The notes: generated from the letters alone by a model not told the origin. 27,345 bases of DNA from Spongospora subterranea f. sp. subterranea (GCA_049724395.1 JAUGWO010000344.1:1-27345); one strand, 5' to 3'. Shown: positions 8,785 to 19,192, counted from the stretch's first letter. Made by a program: numbers and translations.

Positions 8785-9981
8785 TTATATTGGGGCCTGA
8801 TTTGCAGTAGCTGATAGTGCATCTTTGCGTTCTGGCGGTTTGAACAAGTTTTCTGTTGGATCAATCCATCTGATTGCATAACCAGTGGATCGAAGATCCG
8901 CATCTGATATGGAGTCGAGCATGACTAACTGCTGGACCATATACCGGGAAAGACCAATCGCTGAATGACGGTGCGCGTTAGCGTATTCACCATCAACTGG
9001 GCCAAACAGGTTGCTGGTCGTGGCGTATGTGAGTGCGTCAACGGCAGCTTCGGTATTATCGAAAAACGACCTGAACAATGGTCAGAGAAAATTCTGACCT
9101 CAAAAAGGAAAAAAATGTAATTGATAGAGTACAAAATTAACAGCAAATTACCTAGATGATGACGGATCATTGGTAGTAGAAAATTTATACAGCGCTTGAT
9201 CATACGCGATAAATGAACCGAACGCTGAATCCTGAATTTCCTTCAGGAACTTGTTCAGGCGGATATCTGGAGCACCCGCGCCTAATGCGAATCAGGCCCA
9301 TATAGTCAAGGGGAAATCTTCGGTGACCGACCAGTTAGTGATCTGGCGACATGTTCCCACATCCGCTCTCCAGAAACTGTTCCAGAAATAGCCTGGCTTC
9401 TGCCTGGTCGAAAGCGGATCCGTCGCCAATCGATGATGGTTGCATAATGCGGGTCTTGCACATCCAAACATGCATTGCTGTCAGCTCTAGGTGATTAGCA
9501 AAGGTGTTTTCAAACTTGAATCCCGAGAGCGATTGGTTTGAATCTGAAGAATTCAAAATATATCAGATCAAGGAATACAAAATTTGACATTTCAAAATTA
9601 AAAAGGTATCCAAAATCCAAAATCTACCTCGATAAAACTTAGGATTGAGGGCTTGCTTAGCACAGATTTCATACAAAACAGCAGAATTGACATTCCGCTC
9701 GCATTGTGTTAGAAACAATGATTTCAAAATATTGGCAAGCCATGGGCTCGATTTTGGCTGAGGTTGTCCTGATACACGATGCCCAATGAAGGGTGAATTC
9801 TGGACAATGTATTAACAAAGGACGATGTCGCAGGTAAGATGATTTCAACCTGCAATGTCTTTTCAAAGACGGCAGCTCCGGAGTTGGAAGGCTGAACGGA
9901 TGTCGAAGCGCTGCGGGTGACACGGAGCCCAATACGCCTGCTAGAAAATCGAATCGAAACAGCTTGAGAAATTCGATTCAT
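8785..9981 (-). CDS. CBP3: CBP3/UQCC1-like ubiquinol-cytochrome c reductase assembly chaperone
   Basis: Five exons (9981-9850, 9799-9628, 9543-9361, 9281-9152, 9070-8785) join with correct phases into 300 codons; introns are 50, 84, 79 and 81 nt, GT..AG. ATG 9981 is chosen because the next 30 residues (MNRISQAVSIRFSSRRIGLR...) form a mitochondrial presequence rich in Arg and Ser. Family signatures follow: LYEICAKQ near residue 90, HLELTAMHVWMCKTRI near 120, FGSFIAYDQALYKF near 190, and a C-terminal helix YMVQQLVMLDSISDADL then GYAIRWIDP, matching the family's AYDEGL and LDTLDGEDLLLTG boxes. Known members (yeast Cbp3, human UQCC1, about 300 residues) act in the mitochondrial matrix with Cbp6/UQCC2 to support cytochrome b synthesis and complex III assembly. 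The gene looks intact. The first intron (donor GTTGAA) is the least certain. Confidence 0.8.
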
Positions 9982-10300
9982 ATCGTCGTTTTCCCAAATG
10001 GATGAAGACCTTGACACCGGATTTTACGATTTTAATTCCGATTTGAGCGTTCACCGGAGGAAATGAGTACCTAAGGAGCGGGGCCGCGCACAACCGATCG
10101 AGACACAGTTCATGTGCGCCGTGCAGTACATACCATAATGTGCGCAACAGTAAGCGGCGCGCCACATTATTCCACAGTGTCAACGAACATGAGTCATGAC
10201 CGCATTAACTGTATGACTGATGGACCAGGAAGTTGCGGTAAACACATAAAAGTTCGAAAATCCGATGTTTAAAATCCAAGTTCAGGAAGCAAAGTTTTAT
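9982..10300. other. 5' flank of the CBP3-like gene
   Basis: This is the upstream side of the chaperone gene and should hold its promoter. A GC-rich patch (about 10080-10170, with GCGCCGTGC and GGCGCGCCAC) stands out. No TATA-like box can be assigned. A minus-strand ORF here (10183-9941) overlaps the start codon region and shows no family features. Confidence 0.3.
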
Positions 10301-10760
10301 AACCATAAATCCATTGAAGGCTGTTCCGACAACATGATCTGCGTGATCTGCATTATCGCGCCAAAGCATTTGCAATGCAATTCGTCACTCTTGTGTCTCC
10401 AGGAACGTAAAACGGCAAAGTGTTTGATCCTTTTGTTGACCGTTTCCGATCGCGCCATTATCATCGTTGTACTCATCGAAGACGGCATTAACACCAAAAG
10501 CCGTAGTTTCGGATTTTAAGTTACACCGTTCTATGGAATACATTTGCCGGGAATCGATGCGGTCTAAAATTCTAGTAATTGTATCATTACTGGGCCATAT
10601 GGAAATGAAGTCCCGGGTTTCCGAAGACGGAATGGAATTGGTAATATCAATTACCGACAAGTTTGAGGATGCGAATCCGTTCATCAATCCGGAATTGACT
10701 TCCATTGCGGAGGTTCTGTCGGATCCTGAGTCAAGAATTCTGGGGTCATTATTCACAGAT
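10301..10760 (-). other. Possible minus-strand coding remnant, unrecognised
   Basis: A minus-strand frame (10756-10385) reads SVIDITNSIPSSETRDF, then TRILDRIDSRQM and CRFTFLETQ. It continues after one stop with a protein-like stretch to about 10210. A plus-strand ORF (10467-10859) covers the same bases. The minus frame looks somewhat more natural in composition. No domain is recognised, and neither may be real. Confidence 0.25.
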
Positions 10761-10860
10761 AGCCCACCAGCCAGCTACACGTATCGCATATGCTTGGGGA
10801 AGGCTGTATTAAGCAGCAAATCTCAACGAGTTGTCAAAAACGCGAAGGGAATCCTGTGAG

Positions 10861-11340
10861 GATGCTGATCACTCTAACAGTCCGCGAAGAAGGTCACGAC
10901 GACTCGTCAATGGAGTCGTTATAAATTATCAATTACATCAGAATGCATGTATTGCCCAATTTCTCGTTTCTTCGCAAATTCTTGTGTTTACCGCAACTTC
11001 CAGGGAATATGCGATGGCGCCAGCCAATGATGAGGGCTCATGGTGTCAATATGACAACGCACCGGTGTCTGCGTATTTTTGATAGATTTGTTATCGATGA
11101 TTTTCGACTAAATATCAACCTGCATTTTCAACCACGGAACACTCTCTCCGTCCTTCGGCAACCGGTTTCCAACTGACCACGCGATCATGTGCACTTCCTC
11201 CATCAGTGTGAACCCTCATGGCTTTCAGGTTGTCAATAACAGTAGCGCTCGCCATTAACAACGATGTGGCTTACATACAACATTGTCGTTGATCAGTCCA
11301 ACCTGATCCTATATATCCATTTCTGATGAGACAATCGCCA
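10861..11340. other. No recognised gene
   Basis: There are only short plus-strand ORFs (10831-11082, 10943-11176). An 18-bp word, TGTGTTTACCGCAACTTCC-like (about 10984-11002), recurs inverted near 10226-10244, which hints at an old inverted duplication. I see nothing else. Confidence 0.3.
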
Positions 11341-11359
11341 CAATTTCAAGCCACTCCGT

Positions 11360-12400
11360 CAAAACTGCCACCGATTAGAGTCGACCGACGAGGACTTGAC
11401 AGACCGCCTTTTATCTGGCCTCCCATCTTCGTTCGACTCCTTCACCATAATTCTCGTGCGCATTGCTGCTGTGGATCAGCTGCAGTGTGGCCGTCGTGAA
11501 CAACGTTGTGTTGTTGTGGCAATGACCGCCCTTGTTTCACGTGCTCTATTCTCGACTTGTGCTTCAAAAGTTGATCAGTGCTGCAGCCGTTGGCGATAAC
11601 ACGACGTCGCTGCTGTGAGTCGAGAGTTACTGTGAATGAGTCAAACGGAGATGAAAGGCCAGATAAGACCCCTTTTTCGTCCAAGTTTTGTATGATGAAT
11701 CTTCAAGCGCATGTTCCGGCTCTGTTCACGATAACACAAAGGGCAAGAGACGATCAATGGTGACAGTTCATACCTGGTTCTTTTGAAGAAGGCAAAAATG
11801 CACGTTGAGAATCTTTTGTTGTGATGTCGATCCTAACGAATCATTTATGTTTGAACTGCTTGTCCGCATTTAATTGTCAAAAGTACTGGATCTACATTGA
11901 TAATAACCGTGTTCGAACTGCCACCAACAAATACTTTACAGACCAGAAGTTTGCTGATGACAGTCATTATGTTCTTCAGCTCACGTCTGTCAAATCAAAC
12001 TCCAATCAGCATAAAACTGCATCGAATTCGCACTTTTCTTTTGAAATTGTATATTTCGTATCGTGTTTGTGGTAGATGAAGTTATCGTGATCATTAAGAG
12101 TAGCCGTAAATGTCTCAACGTGAACTCCTGAGCATGAACAGCGCTTGACCTCAATCGTTTTGGACCTCATTGACGGTGTCGATGGGGACGTGGTAAACGG
12201 AAAGCAATTGGAATCACGACGCCTTGTTCGTGTTGTTGGATTCGGCCTTTGCTTGAGCGATATACATTCAGTTGACGAATGATCGTGTTGTTGGTCGTTG
12301 GTGGTGGTGATCCAGGTTCGGGTCGTCGCCTCCACTGCCACTGAGTATATCATGGTCGTTTTCCTTTGGCTATGGATGTTGTTCATGATATGATGCCCCT
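11360..12400. mobile_element. Possible Ty1/Copia remnant, broken
   Basis: A plus-strand segment near 11390-11460 and a minus-strand segment near 11590-11685 both carry the words LLSGLPSSFDSF or VLSGLSSPFDSF. These resemble the Gag helix motif (LL.GLP..F..F) of Ty1/Copia elements. The two halves face each other as a degenerate inverted duplication. DNA up to about 12400 may belong to the same fossil but shows nothing diagnostic. It is an old, broken remnant with several breaks; no ends were found. Confidence 0.35.
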
Positions 12401-12954
12401 GACAATGCCCACGACCTCACCCCGCAAAACGTGAATGAAAATAGTTTGTGGGTCAGTTCCCGCTCTATCAAAGATGAGAGAGGATAATCGGGTTTATGAA
12501 CACTGGTCTATGAGACATAGAACAGTTCGTCTCTCTTTGACTCTGACCTCATCCCTTCCCCGATGGCGAACCGCGCTACTGTTGCGCCATCCCATTCCTC
12601 CAATGGGTGTCCTCAACTTGTTGATATTGCTGGAGGCGGTGATCAGATCGACTCGATCTGTGACCCCCGAACCTGATCATTGTTGTGGCGAATTCCTTGG
12701 TTCCGATCAGGTCAATGTCGCCACAAAAATCGCCTCCTCGACTATCTCGGTATGGATCGCAGAATGTGGCTCCAGAGAATTGCCAAATTCTGAGAGCGTT
12801 GGTCCTTGCAGGACACAATATCGCCATCGCAGGATTTGGAAATGCCCCATGACAAGACCCAAGGTTTACACTAATCAGTATTCGAATATTCGACATTGGA
12901 TTCATTTTTAATGAAAGACAATTCCTTGTTGGCGTTTGATTCCTCCAATATCAA
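12401..12954 (+). other. Unrecognised region with a 158-codon ORF
   Basis: The longest ORF (12435-12911) has a low-quality composition. In the next frame a shorter stretch (about 12660-12850) reads NLIIVVANSLVPIRSM and QILRALVLAGHNIAIAGFG, which looks more like protein. It runs up to the 268-bp tandem repeat and may have been part of the same gene. No domain is recognised. Confidence 0.25.
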
Positions 12955-13760
12955 TCGTGTCGACCAGTTTGGTGAAAGCTCTTCGATGATTATAGTCGTT
13001 CAGTTCATCTCCATATAGAGATTTGGCTTGTTAAGTGCGTTTTTAGGAATGGCAATCCAGCCCGGGTTCGAAAATTGACGCGTCCCATATGAGTATCGAT
13101 TCTCAACAGCTCAGCCAAGAGCGCGAGAATCTCGATTGCCTGATCGATTTAAATCGAATTCCTCTTGATTCGGAAAATTTGCCGTCAAAAGCCATTCTCT
13201 TGAATCTCGTGCCCGATAACAGAAACGCCCGCCAGTTTGGTGACAGTTTTTTGATGATTGTACTCGTTCAGTTCATCTTGTTATAGAGATTCGCCCTGTT
13301 AAATGCGTTTTTAGGAATGTCACTCGAGCCCGGGTTCGAGAGTTGACGCGTCCCATATTAGTATCGATTTTCAACACTTGAACCAAGAGCGCGAGAACCT
13401 CGATTGCCTTATCGATCTAAATCGAATTCCTATTGATTCGGAAATCGTGCCGTCAAAAGACTTTCTCGAGAATTTCGTGCCCGATAACAGAAACGCCAAC
13501 CAGTTTGCTGACAGTTCTTCCACAAATTCAGCCGTTCAGTCCATGTCCAAATTCTGTTTGGGTTTGCTAAGTTCCTGTTAGGATTGGACCTTGATGAGAA
13601 CGAGTTCAAACCGTGATGCATCCCGTATTAGTCAACAGATAATTGAAAGCGTAGAGGGTCAAACTTTCGATTGCCGCATCGAAAATACGATCAATTCAGA
13701 AAACCTGCCAGATCACGATCGTGAGAATTTCGTGACAGTAAGAGATTGCCGATAATCGTG
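12955..13760 (+). repeat. Degenerate 268-bp tandem repeat, about three copies
   Basis: The word GCGCGAGAA recurs at 13121 and 13389 (offset 268) and the word GATTGCC at 13402 and 13669 (offset 267). A partial first unit begins near 12958 (CCAGTTTGGTGA, compare 13231). Each full unit encodes a related peptide, QERENLDCLIDLNRIP then DSEN.PSK and PDNRNA.QF, without stops over about 60 codons. This suggests a duplicated exon. The third unit is much more diverged (FDCRIENTINSENLPDHD). Each of the first units also holds a CCCGGGTTCGA block. Confidence 0.8.
13089..13581 (+). pseudogene. Repeated short ORFs within the tandem repeat, unrecognised
   Basis: Two ORFs (13089-13286 and 13378-13581) encode the same acidic peptide, about 70% alike: QERENLDCLIDLNRIPxDSE, then a loop and PDNRNAxQFxD. 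The similarity is higher in the coding part than just outside it, which suggests the peptide was under selection before or after duplication. No function can be given. They could be exons of a gene that also includes 12660-12850. Confidence 0.3.
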
Positions 13761-14455
13761 ATTAGCAATATCTGCTCATGGCGTACTAGGAAAAATTTCC
13801 GGAGAAAACTCACAAAAAAGTTCAAATTCGTACTTCCAAATCCTTGATGGGATTAAATATTCTCTGTGGGTGCCTAAACTGGGACCTGGATGAGGTCAAT
13901 GACTATGATAGCCTATGTGTGTTTCTGGTCAGAACTCTCGTTCCCCGCTCTGTCTAAAATTTGATCATCACAAACGGTATCGTCTGTTTAGGGAAAGGAG
14001 ACGAATCCAGAACAGGTCGAGTTTCACGACAGTTTGGCCATAGCGGAATACATGATGGAATTATTCGGAAAGTCGGGGCGGGATACCGTTGAGGTCGGAC
14101 AAAACAATATTGATGTTCCTGACAATACTCTAATTGCCAAGGCAACCAGCACCCTTCAAAAACTGATCCTAATTTCGAATTTTGTTTTGAAACTGGTCTC
14201 TCGCAGAAGATCGCTCTGCAGTATTGGTCTAAGGCGAAGATTTGTCTCAAGCGCACCTGTATCCCCGTCCTTCTATGTCTTGTGAAATGTTGTGGCAAAG
14301 ACATGGACCTGTTCCAGACACGTTGGGGAATGCGTTTCAATCACCGTAATTTTGGAGTGGCATGCTGCCCCAGTCGTAGATCAGATCATAACACCTGCGG
14401 TTACCAGAGGATGAAAATCGTCAGAAACCCTGACTACAGGTTTTCATTCGCCTGT
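13761..14455 (+). other. Unrecognised region, scattered ORFs
   Basis: A plus-strand segment (about 14005-14200) reads EQVEFHDSLAIAEYMMELFG and then DVPDNTLIAKATSTLQKLI. A second frame from about 14160 reads NFEFCFETGLSQKIALQYW and is rich in Cys further on. Both look partly protein-like, but no family is recognised. A decayed or spliced gene is likely to run from here into the next segment. Confidence 0.25.
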
Positions 14456-15695
14456 TGTTAGAAATACTGATTAACATTGTGCTTTCAGAGACAAAGACTC
14501 CGGTTTATTGGATCTCAAAGCTCTTGTTCTTGCTGTTTCAATGTCAAAAACCGCAGAAGAAAAACTCAAACTGTGCTGTGAATTCAACGAGAAATATGGA
14601 GTCAAGTGGCCCCGCAACTCAAAAGTTTCACCGACATCATTATAACCTGTCTCCGAGACCCATCTGGGGGTGCTTTGTTCATCACTGTGGCCAAAATATA
14701 AATGAATGGATTCGAAAATGGGGCCCTCAATTCGCACATGGGGAATTCCGCAAGCTGAAATGTCAGGGCTTGAAGTCCCTTCAATGCGGATCGATCAACC
14801 GACCATTTGATATTCCTGCAAGACTTCATCTTCGCTATAAATCAACCCGAGACCTCCTCCCAGCGATTTCCGAAATTCTCGAACAGTATGATCAGTTCGT
14901 GATTGCGAAGACAACATCAATGAGATCGCCTCATCCGGGTTTAACACTTTCATCAGCCAATGCCGTCCTGTTCACAATTGTTTACATCGTCATTGCGCTG
15001 GAAGTGTTGAGGAATTTGTTCGGAGATGGGGAGAATCAGTATACTACACCAAGTTCAGTCGCGATTACTGTCCTGGACCAGGCAAAATGGGATATGATAT
15101 CTGTCAATATGATTCTCGGTCATCCCAAGGTTTAGATAATGTTGACCCTCCAATGACTCCACAAACAAGGTGGATGAAGTCAATAAACCTGATCAGTTTA
15201 AGAGTAGTTTCACAAGGGGTTATAGGATTATTCTGTTGTTTCATTGCAAATTGTCTCGGTATAATTCCGTTGGCTTTGCACATGGGCAATAGAGGACGCT
15301 CTTGGGAAAAACAATGTTTGCGGCGCCTCTCTCACCTCGATTTGCCGGTTTGCATTCACCCTATTGGAATTCTGAATGGTAAAGAAGGCAACGCATTTGT
15401 TTTGACGCTGCGATGAGACAAGAATCATCCTAGAAATTACGTAATCCAACAAAAACAAATATTTGCTCCCAGATCCTCGGAAGTCTGTATAGTCAGCTGG
15501 AACCCAACGGTCAAGGTATGATTCGGGACCACACCACATTTTCAGTACCGACGGTCCTACTCATCAATTTTATAAAAAGTCACACGGAAATCACGGAATT
15601 TCTGGTTGTTCAAAGCGCATTCAATGGGTTGAAGACTATGAACTACCATCGATGGATCAAAAAGATTGGCTTAACGATATCGTGATCTAACGTAT
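14456..15695 (+). pseudogene. Possible decayed plus-strand gene with EF-hand-like segments
   Basis: After an acceptor-like CTTTCAG (14482-14488) one frame reads DKDSGLLDLKALVLAVS followed by TAEEKLKLCCEFNE. This has the shape of an EF-hand loop and its exiting helix. Further on (about 15474-15688) an open frame gives LGSLYSQLEPNGQGMI, then FIKSHTEITEFL and ends HRWIKKIGLTIS. Between them, ORF 14455-15135 and other frames are open but not clearly linked. The loops do not match the EF-hand pattern exactly, so calcium binding is only a guess. Composition and frame changes suggest a broken host gene. Confidence 0.25.
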
Positions 15696-16101
15696 TCCTC
15701 GGTGTTAAAAAAAATAATGCAAATCGAACGAAGGCCGCACTGTTTGAAACCCGCCCACGACAGCTTCGCATTGCTCTAAGATAACGTGAAACTCCTGACT
15801 TTGAGGCCGGCAACAACCTGACGGTAACTACAGTACCACACACCCACGGTTGGCGGTGGCGCATCGTTCATCGCCGGTTTGGCAGTCTCACAGTCATACT
15901 GTGGTGAACTTACGTTATCATGATACATCGACGTATTCGTTCATAGAACCTCATAGGACTGGTATACAAAGGATCGCTGCTCGAATCTTGCGTTTATCTT
16001 GTCCCTTTTGCCAATCATTGCAAAGTTTTAGGACTTGGAGTCAAATTTTGTGCGGAATAGCTGTCGACAATATCTGAATAACAAAAATGGTTTGTTTTTC
16101 C
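15696..16101. other. No recognised gene
   Basis: This is the left flank of the Crypton. Short ORFs on both strands (for example 15864-15643 minus and 15850-16077 plus) are mutual shadows with no features. I see no repeat or RNA gene. Confidence 0.4.
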
Positions 16102-16113
16102 TGGTCACCCGGT
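16102..16113 (+). repeat. Left 12-bp direct repeat of the Crypton
   Basis: TGGTCACCCGGT, identical to 19156-19167 and in the same orientation. Confidence 0.65.
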
Positions 16114-16737
16114 GGTCACACCTGTGACTGTGGCGCGGGCAGGTCGGTCACGGCATTCTGACTGGGGAGGGTGACCAAGGGTGACCAAATTCGAATTTTA
16201 TTTCAAACCCAAAATTACGCCTGATGATCATTTTTATTGGAAATAAAACTGCTTGGATCCCGGGGGCGTGTCATCGATGCCCCCCATGCGCAGTTCACCA
16301 GCCTCTGGAGAGCATTCTGGAAATTGGCGGCGCAGGCCTGCTTCGATTGACGTCTCTGTCGACGCCTCTGCTAATGCCCACATAATGTGTCCGGCTGAAT
16401 GTCCAGATTCTCTAGGACAGAATCATGCTTGGTCAGATCGCCCACGCGTCAACGTCTTTGCGATCAATGCGATCCGTTCACTCTCGCACCCACATTGCCG
16501 ATGCCACTCCCCATCATCGTGGTAACTCGTTCCAATAGAAAGCCGTTGTTATGGATGCCGCGGTTCAATAGGATAGAAGTTTTACTGTACCTGACGTTCT
16601 ATTTTCGAATATTAAAAGAATACGTCATTTACTTCGAGTTTTCTACTTTACATTAGTATAAAGTCGACGACCACCGGCAGCCACACATCAATAAATCGCA
16701 TTCACACGAAACGGATCAAAGTTAGCATCTTTATAGG
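16114..16737. other. Crypton 3' non-coding region
   Basis: This is the downstream part of the recombinase gene. It holds clustered GGTCAC/GGTGACC words at 16114-16190, then GC-rich sequence with plus-strand ORFs that show no features. Nothing else is recognised. Confidence 0.4.
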
Positions 16738-19039
16738 TTATATTGCGGTAAGGCTACTAGAAAAGCAACGAACTCGGTCCCAGATGCCGTAGTGTATAGC
16801 AATCTGATCGCAAAGCTTCCGAAGCGTATGACATTTGGCAACGCATAGGTCGTCGAGCAACTTCAACGCGTCGGATTCGCTAAATCCCTCCTTGAGCAGG
16901 TCGTCAACAGCATCAAATAGAGGTTTTCGTCTAGTAAAAAACTTTCCTTCCGCAGAGCTCTTGGCACCTCGCCACTTCTTGCCAGGACGCGATTCCAGCT
17001 CTTCTATCGGCGGTACAACGACGTTGTCCATGGAAATACCGCCGTATTTCCATTCCTTCCATGCATCGTGCACCGTCGTCACAGATCTGTTCATTCGGAA
17101 CAAGACAACAACAGCTGGGTCAGGAACAATGACAGCCGGCTCGATGATATAATCGGCATTGCCATTCGTGTCAAAATGAAGCGATTCGGAAGGACGACTC
17201 GCGACAGCGACAGCATCTGCGCTCGCATCAAATCCAACCTGTGGTTACCATCAATCTTAGTATGGTTTTCAGAAATCATGCAGTTGATCCGCCCATACCT
17301 GTGTCGACATACAATTTCCCAGTCCAGTTAAAGTGGACGCCATCACTTGAAGACATTCGTTGCGGATCATTAGCAAATTTTTGTTCATGTCCTCGTTCAC
17401 TTGCTGGATCTTCTGGTCGAACTTCTGGTCAAGACAAGATATTGATCGCGAATGAACAGCGCTCGCATGAACCAGCTCGCATAGATGACCGCCGACGGCT
17501 GGCAACGCTCGCAAGACTTCGATCGTCGACGGGGTTACGGTGGAAGAGATCTTGCCGGACAGCTCAGCAGCAAAGGTCGTGAACGCCTCTGAAGAGAATA
17601 TCGGATGTTGCCATATTGCATGAGATGAATGATCCTCATCAGCTATTAGAATAGCAGAATCTTGTAGGATGACTGTTCGCATGTGATCTAGCAAGCTGAG
17701 AAAGCTTTGTCCTGCAATCTCCGTCTTTCTAACGCCGGACGATAACAACGATGCAACCTGTTGTTGTGACGCCTCCAGACCGGGAAATACCAACTTTCGA
17801 AGATGTTCCGGCGGGTCCAACAAAGCTCGTGGCAGGTAATACTGTTTAGGATCGGCAGAGAACCCTGCCAAAACCCGAACGCATTCCCATGGGATGACGT
17901 TGTTTGTGTAGGCTCCGCCACGCGAACGTACTTGCCAGTGGCCATTCTTGTCAACAGAGGCTTCACTTGCACCCAGATTTTCGGCCATGGACGCGCCGCC
18001 CTTTCGACCCATTTGCGTTTTCGTTGTGATGGCCAGACCGAGCGAAGCTTGAGCAGCCTTGATGGCTTCATACTGTTTGGTGTATGTCATCGGCTTATCT
18101 GAGTGGATACCATTCGGCAAAACGAATAGGTTGTACCAACGGCTTGCTTCAGAAAGATCAGGCCAAGGATCGCCCCGAACTTGAAATCGAAAGAAGAAAT
18201 ACAAAGACAAGCTTCCGAAAGGGCACAAACTCACTGATGAATGACGCATCAACGCATTCTGTTGCACTTTTCCAAACTGGTTTTTCTTCGACCTTCGCCA
18301 CACAGTACGCAGAAGATGAGCGCCACTGACACCTTCGCCGGGGAAGAATTTATGTCCAATCTCCGATAACTTGAGTCGTCGAAGATTGTCGCCCCTGCAC
18401 GTCAGAGCGAACGATAACAGATAATCTGTCCGCTGTTTCAGACCCTCCTCGCTGTCCAGTTTCCAATAATGCTTGGCGAGTTCGCCAAACTCATGGGCGG
18501 AAATTTCATCGGCCAAAGTCCCAATTCCACGATCTAAAAACATTGCGTTTTCACGATCCATGACGTCTTTTTTTGAGCTTTTGAGAAATTCTTTGACACT
18601 CGGAGGGCGTGCCGGTATCGGAAATTCAGGAGGATACCGCCCCAGCATATGCTGCAGTCTCCAAAGATCCATAACAGCATTGACGTATCCGTCAAGGGTA
18701 TGCCAACCCAAATGATCAGGGCGGCAGTTCTCCGGTTCAGACGTTCTGCTGAGTGCAATGGACGAGCGTTTCCGGCCACGCTTATATGGCCGGCGATCTT
18801 TGACTTCGTGCAAAAAAAAGAAGAAACTTGCCTTCATTGATCAAATCATTTGGATAGCCTTTGCAAACGTTCCAGTCAAGGAATTCTTTCTGTTTGCCCG
18901 ACCACGTGTTTTTCGTCGTCTGAGGACGATGCTCGCCGACTTGAAATTGCAAACGATGTGCGGCTTGCAATTCTTCTAACCGTAGGTCAGTTTGTTGCCT
19001 ACGCTGTTCCGCTAGAGACGATACGACGGTCGGATTCAT
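16738..19039 (-). pseudogene. Crypton tyrosine recombinase with GCR1_C-type tail; one-base frame change
   Basis: The recombinase would cut and rejoin DNA through a Tyr. The N-terminal exon starts at ATG 19039 (WSGKQKEFLDWNVCKGYPND then NEGKF), the DNA-binding arm of Cryptons. A run of eight T (plus strand A8, 18812-18819) shifts the frame; the 522-codon ORF 18837-17269 continues it, and seven T would join them in frame. Visible: Ndc10-like fold (QNALMRHSSVSLCPFGSL), first Arg in LTCRGDNLRRL, TQMGRKGGA where an HxxR is expected (His is Gln), GHW, and the likely nucleophile in GGAYTNN. A 60-nt intron (17298-17239) leads to exon 17238-16738 with a GCR1_C-like domain: TVHDAWKEWKYGG, IEELESRPGKKWR, FFTRRKPLFDAV. 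The A8 run could be a read error; the Gln suggests a dead copy. Confidence 0.85.
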
Positions 19040-19155
19040 TTGTGATGATGTGGAGATGGAGCACGAGTGCCCTGAGATTGCATACAGGTGTAGCGTGGAC
19101 CGTCACTGTACCTAGAGCCTATACGCACTAATTATTCCTTGGTCACATTGTGGGT

Positions 19156-19167
19156 TGGTCACCCGGT
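19156..19167 (+). repeat. Right 12-bp direct repeat of the Crypton
   Basis: TGGTCACCCGGT, identical to 16102-16113. It lies about 117 bp upstream of the recombinase ATG on the minus strand. Confidence 0.65.
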
Positions 19168-19192
19168 CATGACCCAGTCTACTAGGGGCAAA

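Larger units (their letters stand above)
16102..19167 (-). mobile_element. Crypton (tyrosine-recombinase DNA transposon)
   Basis: The segment carries one minus-strand gene for a Crypton recombinase. It is bounded by a 12-bp direct repeat, TGGTCACCCGGT, at 16102-16113 and 19156-19167. Cryptons have no TIRs and insert by strand exchange at a short matching site, leaving short direct repeats, so these repeats are good boundary candidates. Extra GGTCAC or GGTGACC words cluster just inside both ends (16114, 16134, 16170-16187, 19140). The right end lies 25 bp from a MULE terminal block that is rich in similar words. Confidence 0.72.

Noticed and set aside
9669-9932. Minus ORF 9932-9669 as a separate protein
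   Set aside because: It is another frame across exons 1-2 of the CBP3-like gene; the spliced model explains the region with correct phases.
10467-10859. 130-codon plus-strand ORF as a real gene
   Set aside because: No domain, and the opposite strand is equally open and slightly more protein-like; evidence is too weak to call a CDS.
13055-13085. tRNA gene at the GGTTCGA block
   Set aside because: The T-stem does not pair, and no acceptor or anticodon arm can be drawn.
12901-13800. CRISPR-like array at the tandem repeat
   Set aside because: Units of 268 bp without short repeat/spacer structure, in a eukaryotic context with introns.
15228-15539. Minus ORF with WCGPESYLDRWVPADY-like start as a gene
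   Set aside because: It overlaps a plus-strand open frame of equal quality, and no family is recognised for either.
16253-16656. Plus-strand ORFs downstream of the Crypton gene
   Set aside because: No domain or composition support; they lie in the Crypton's non-coding end.
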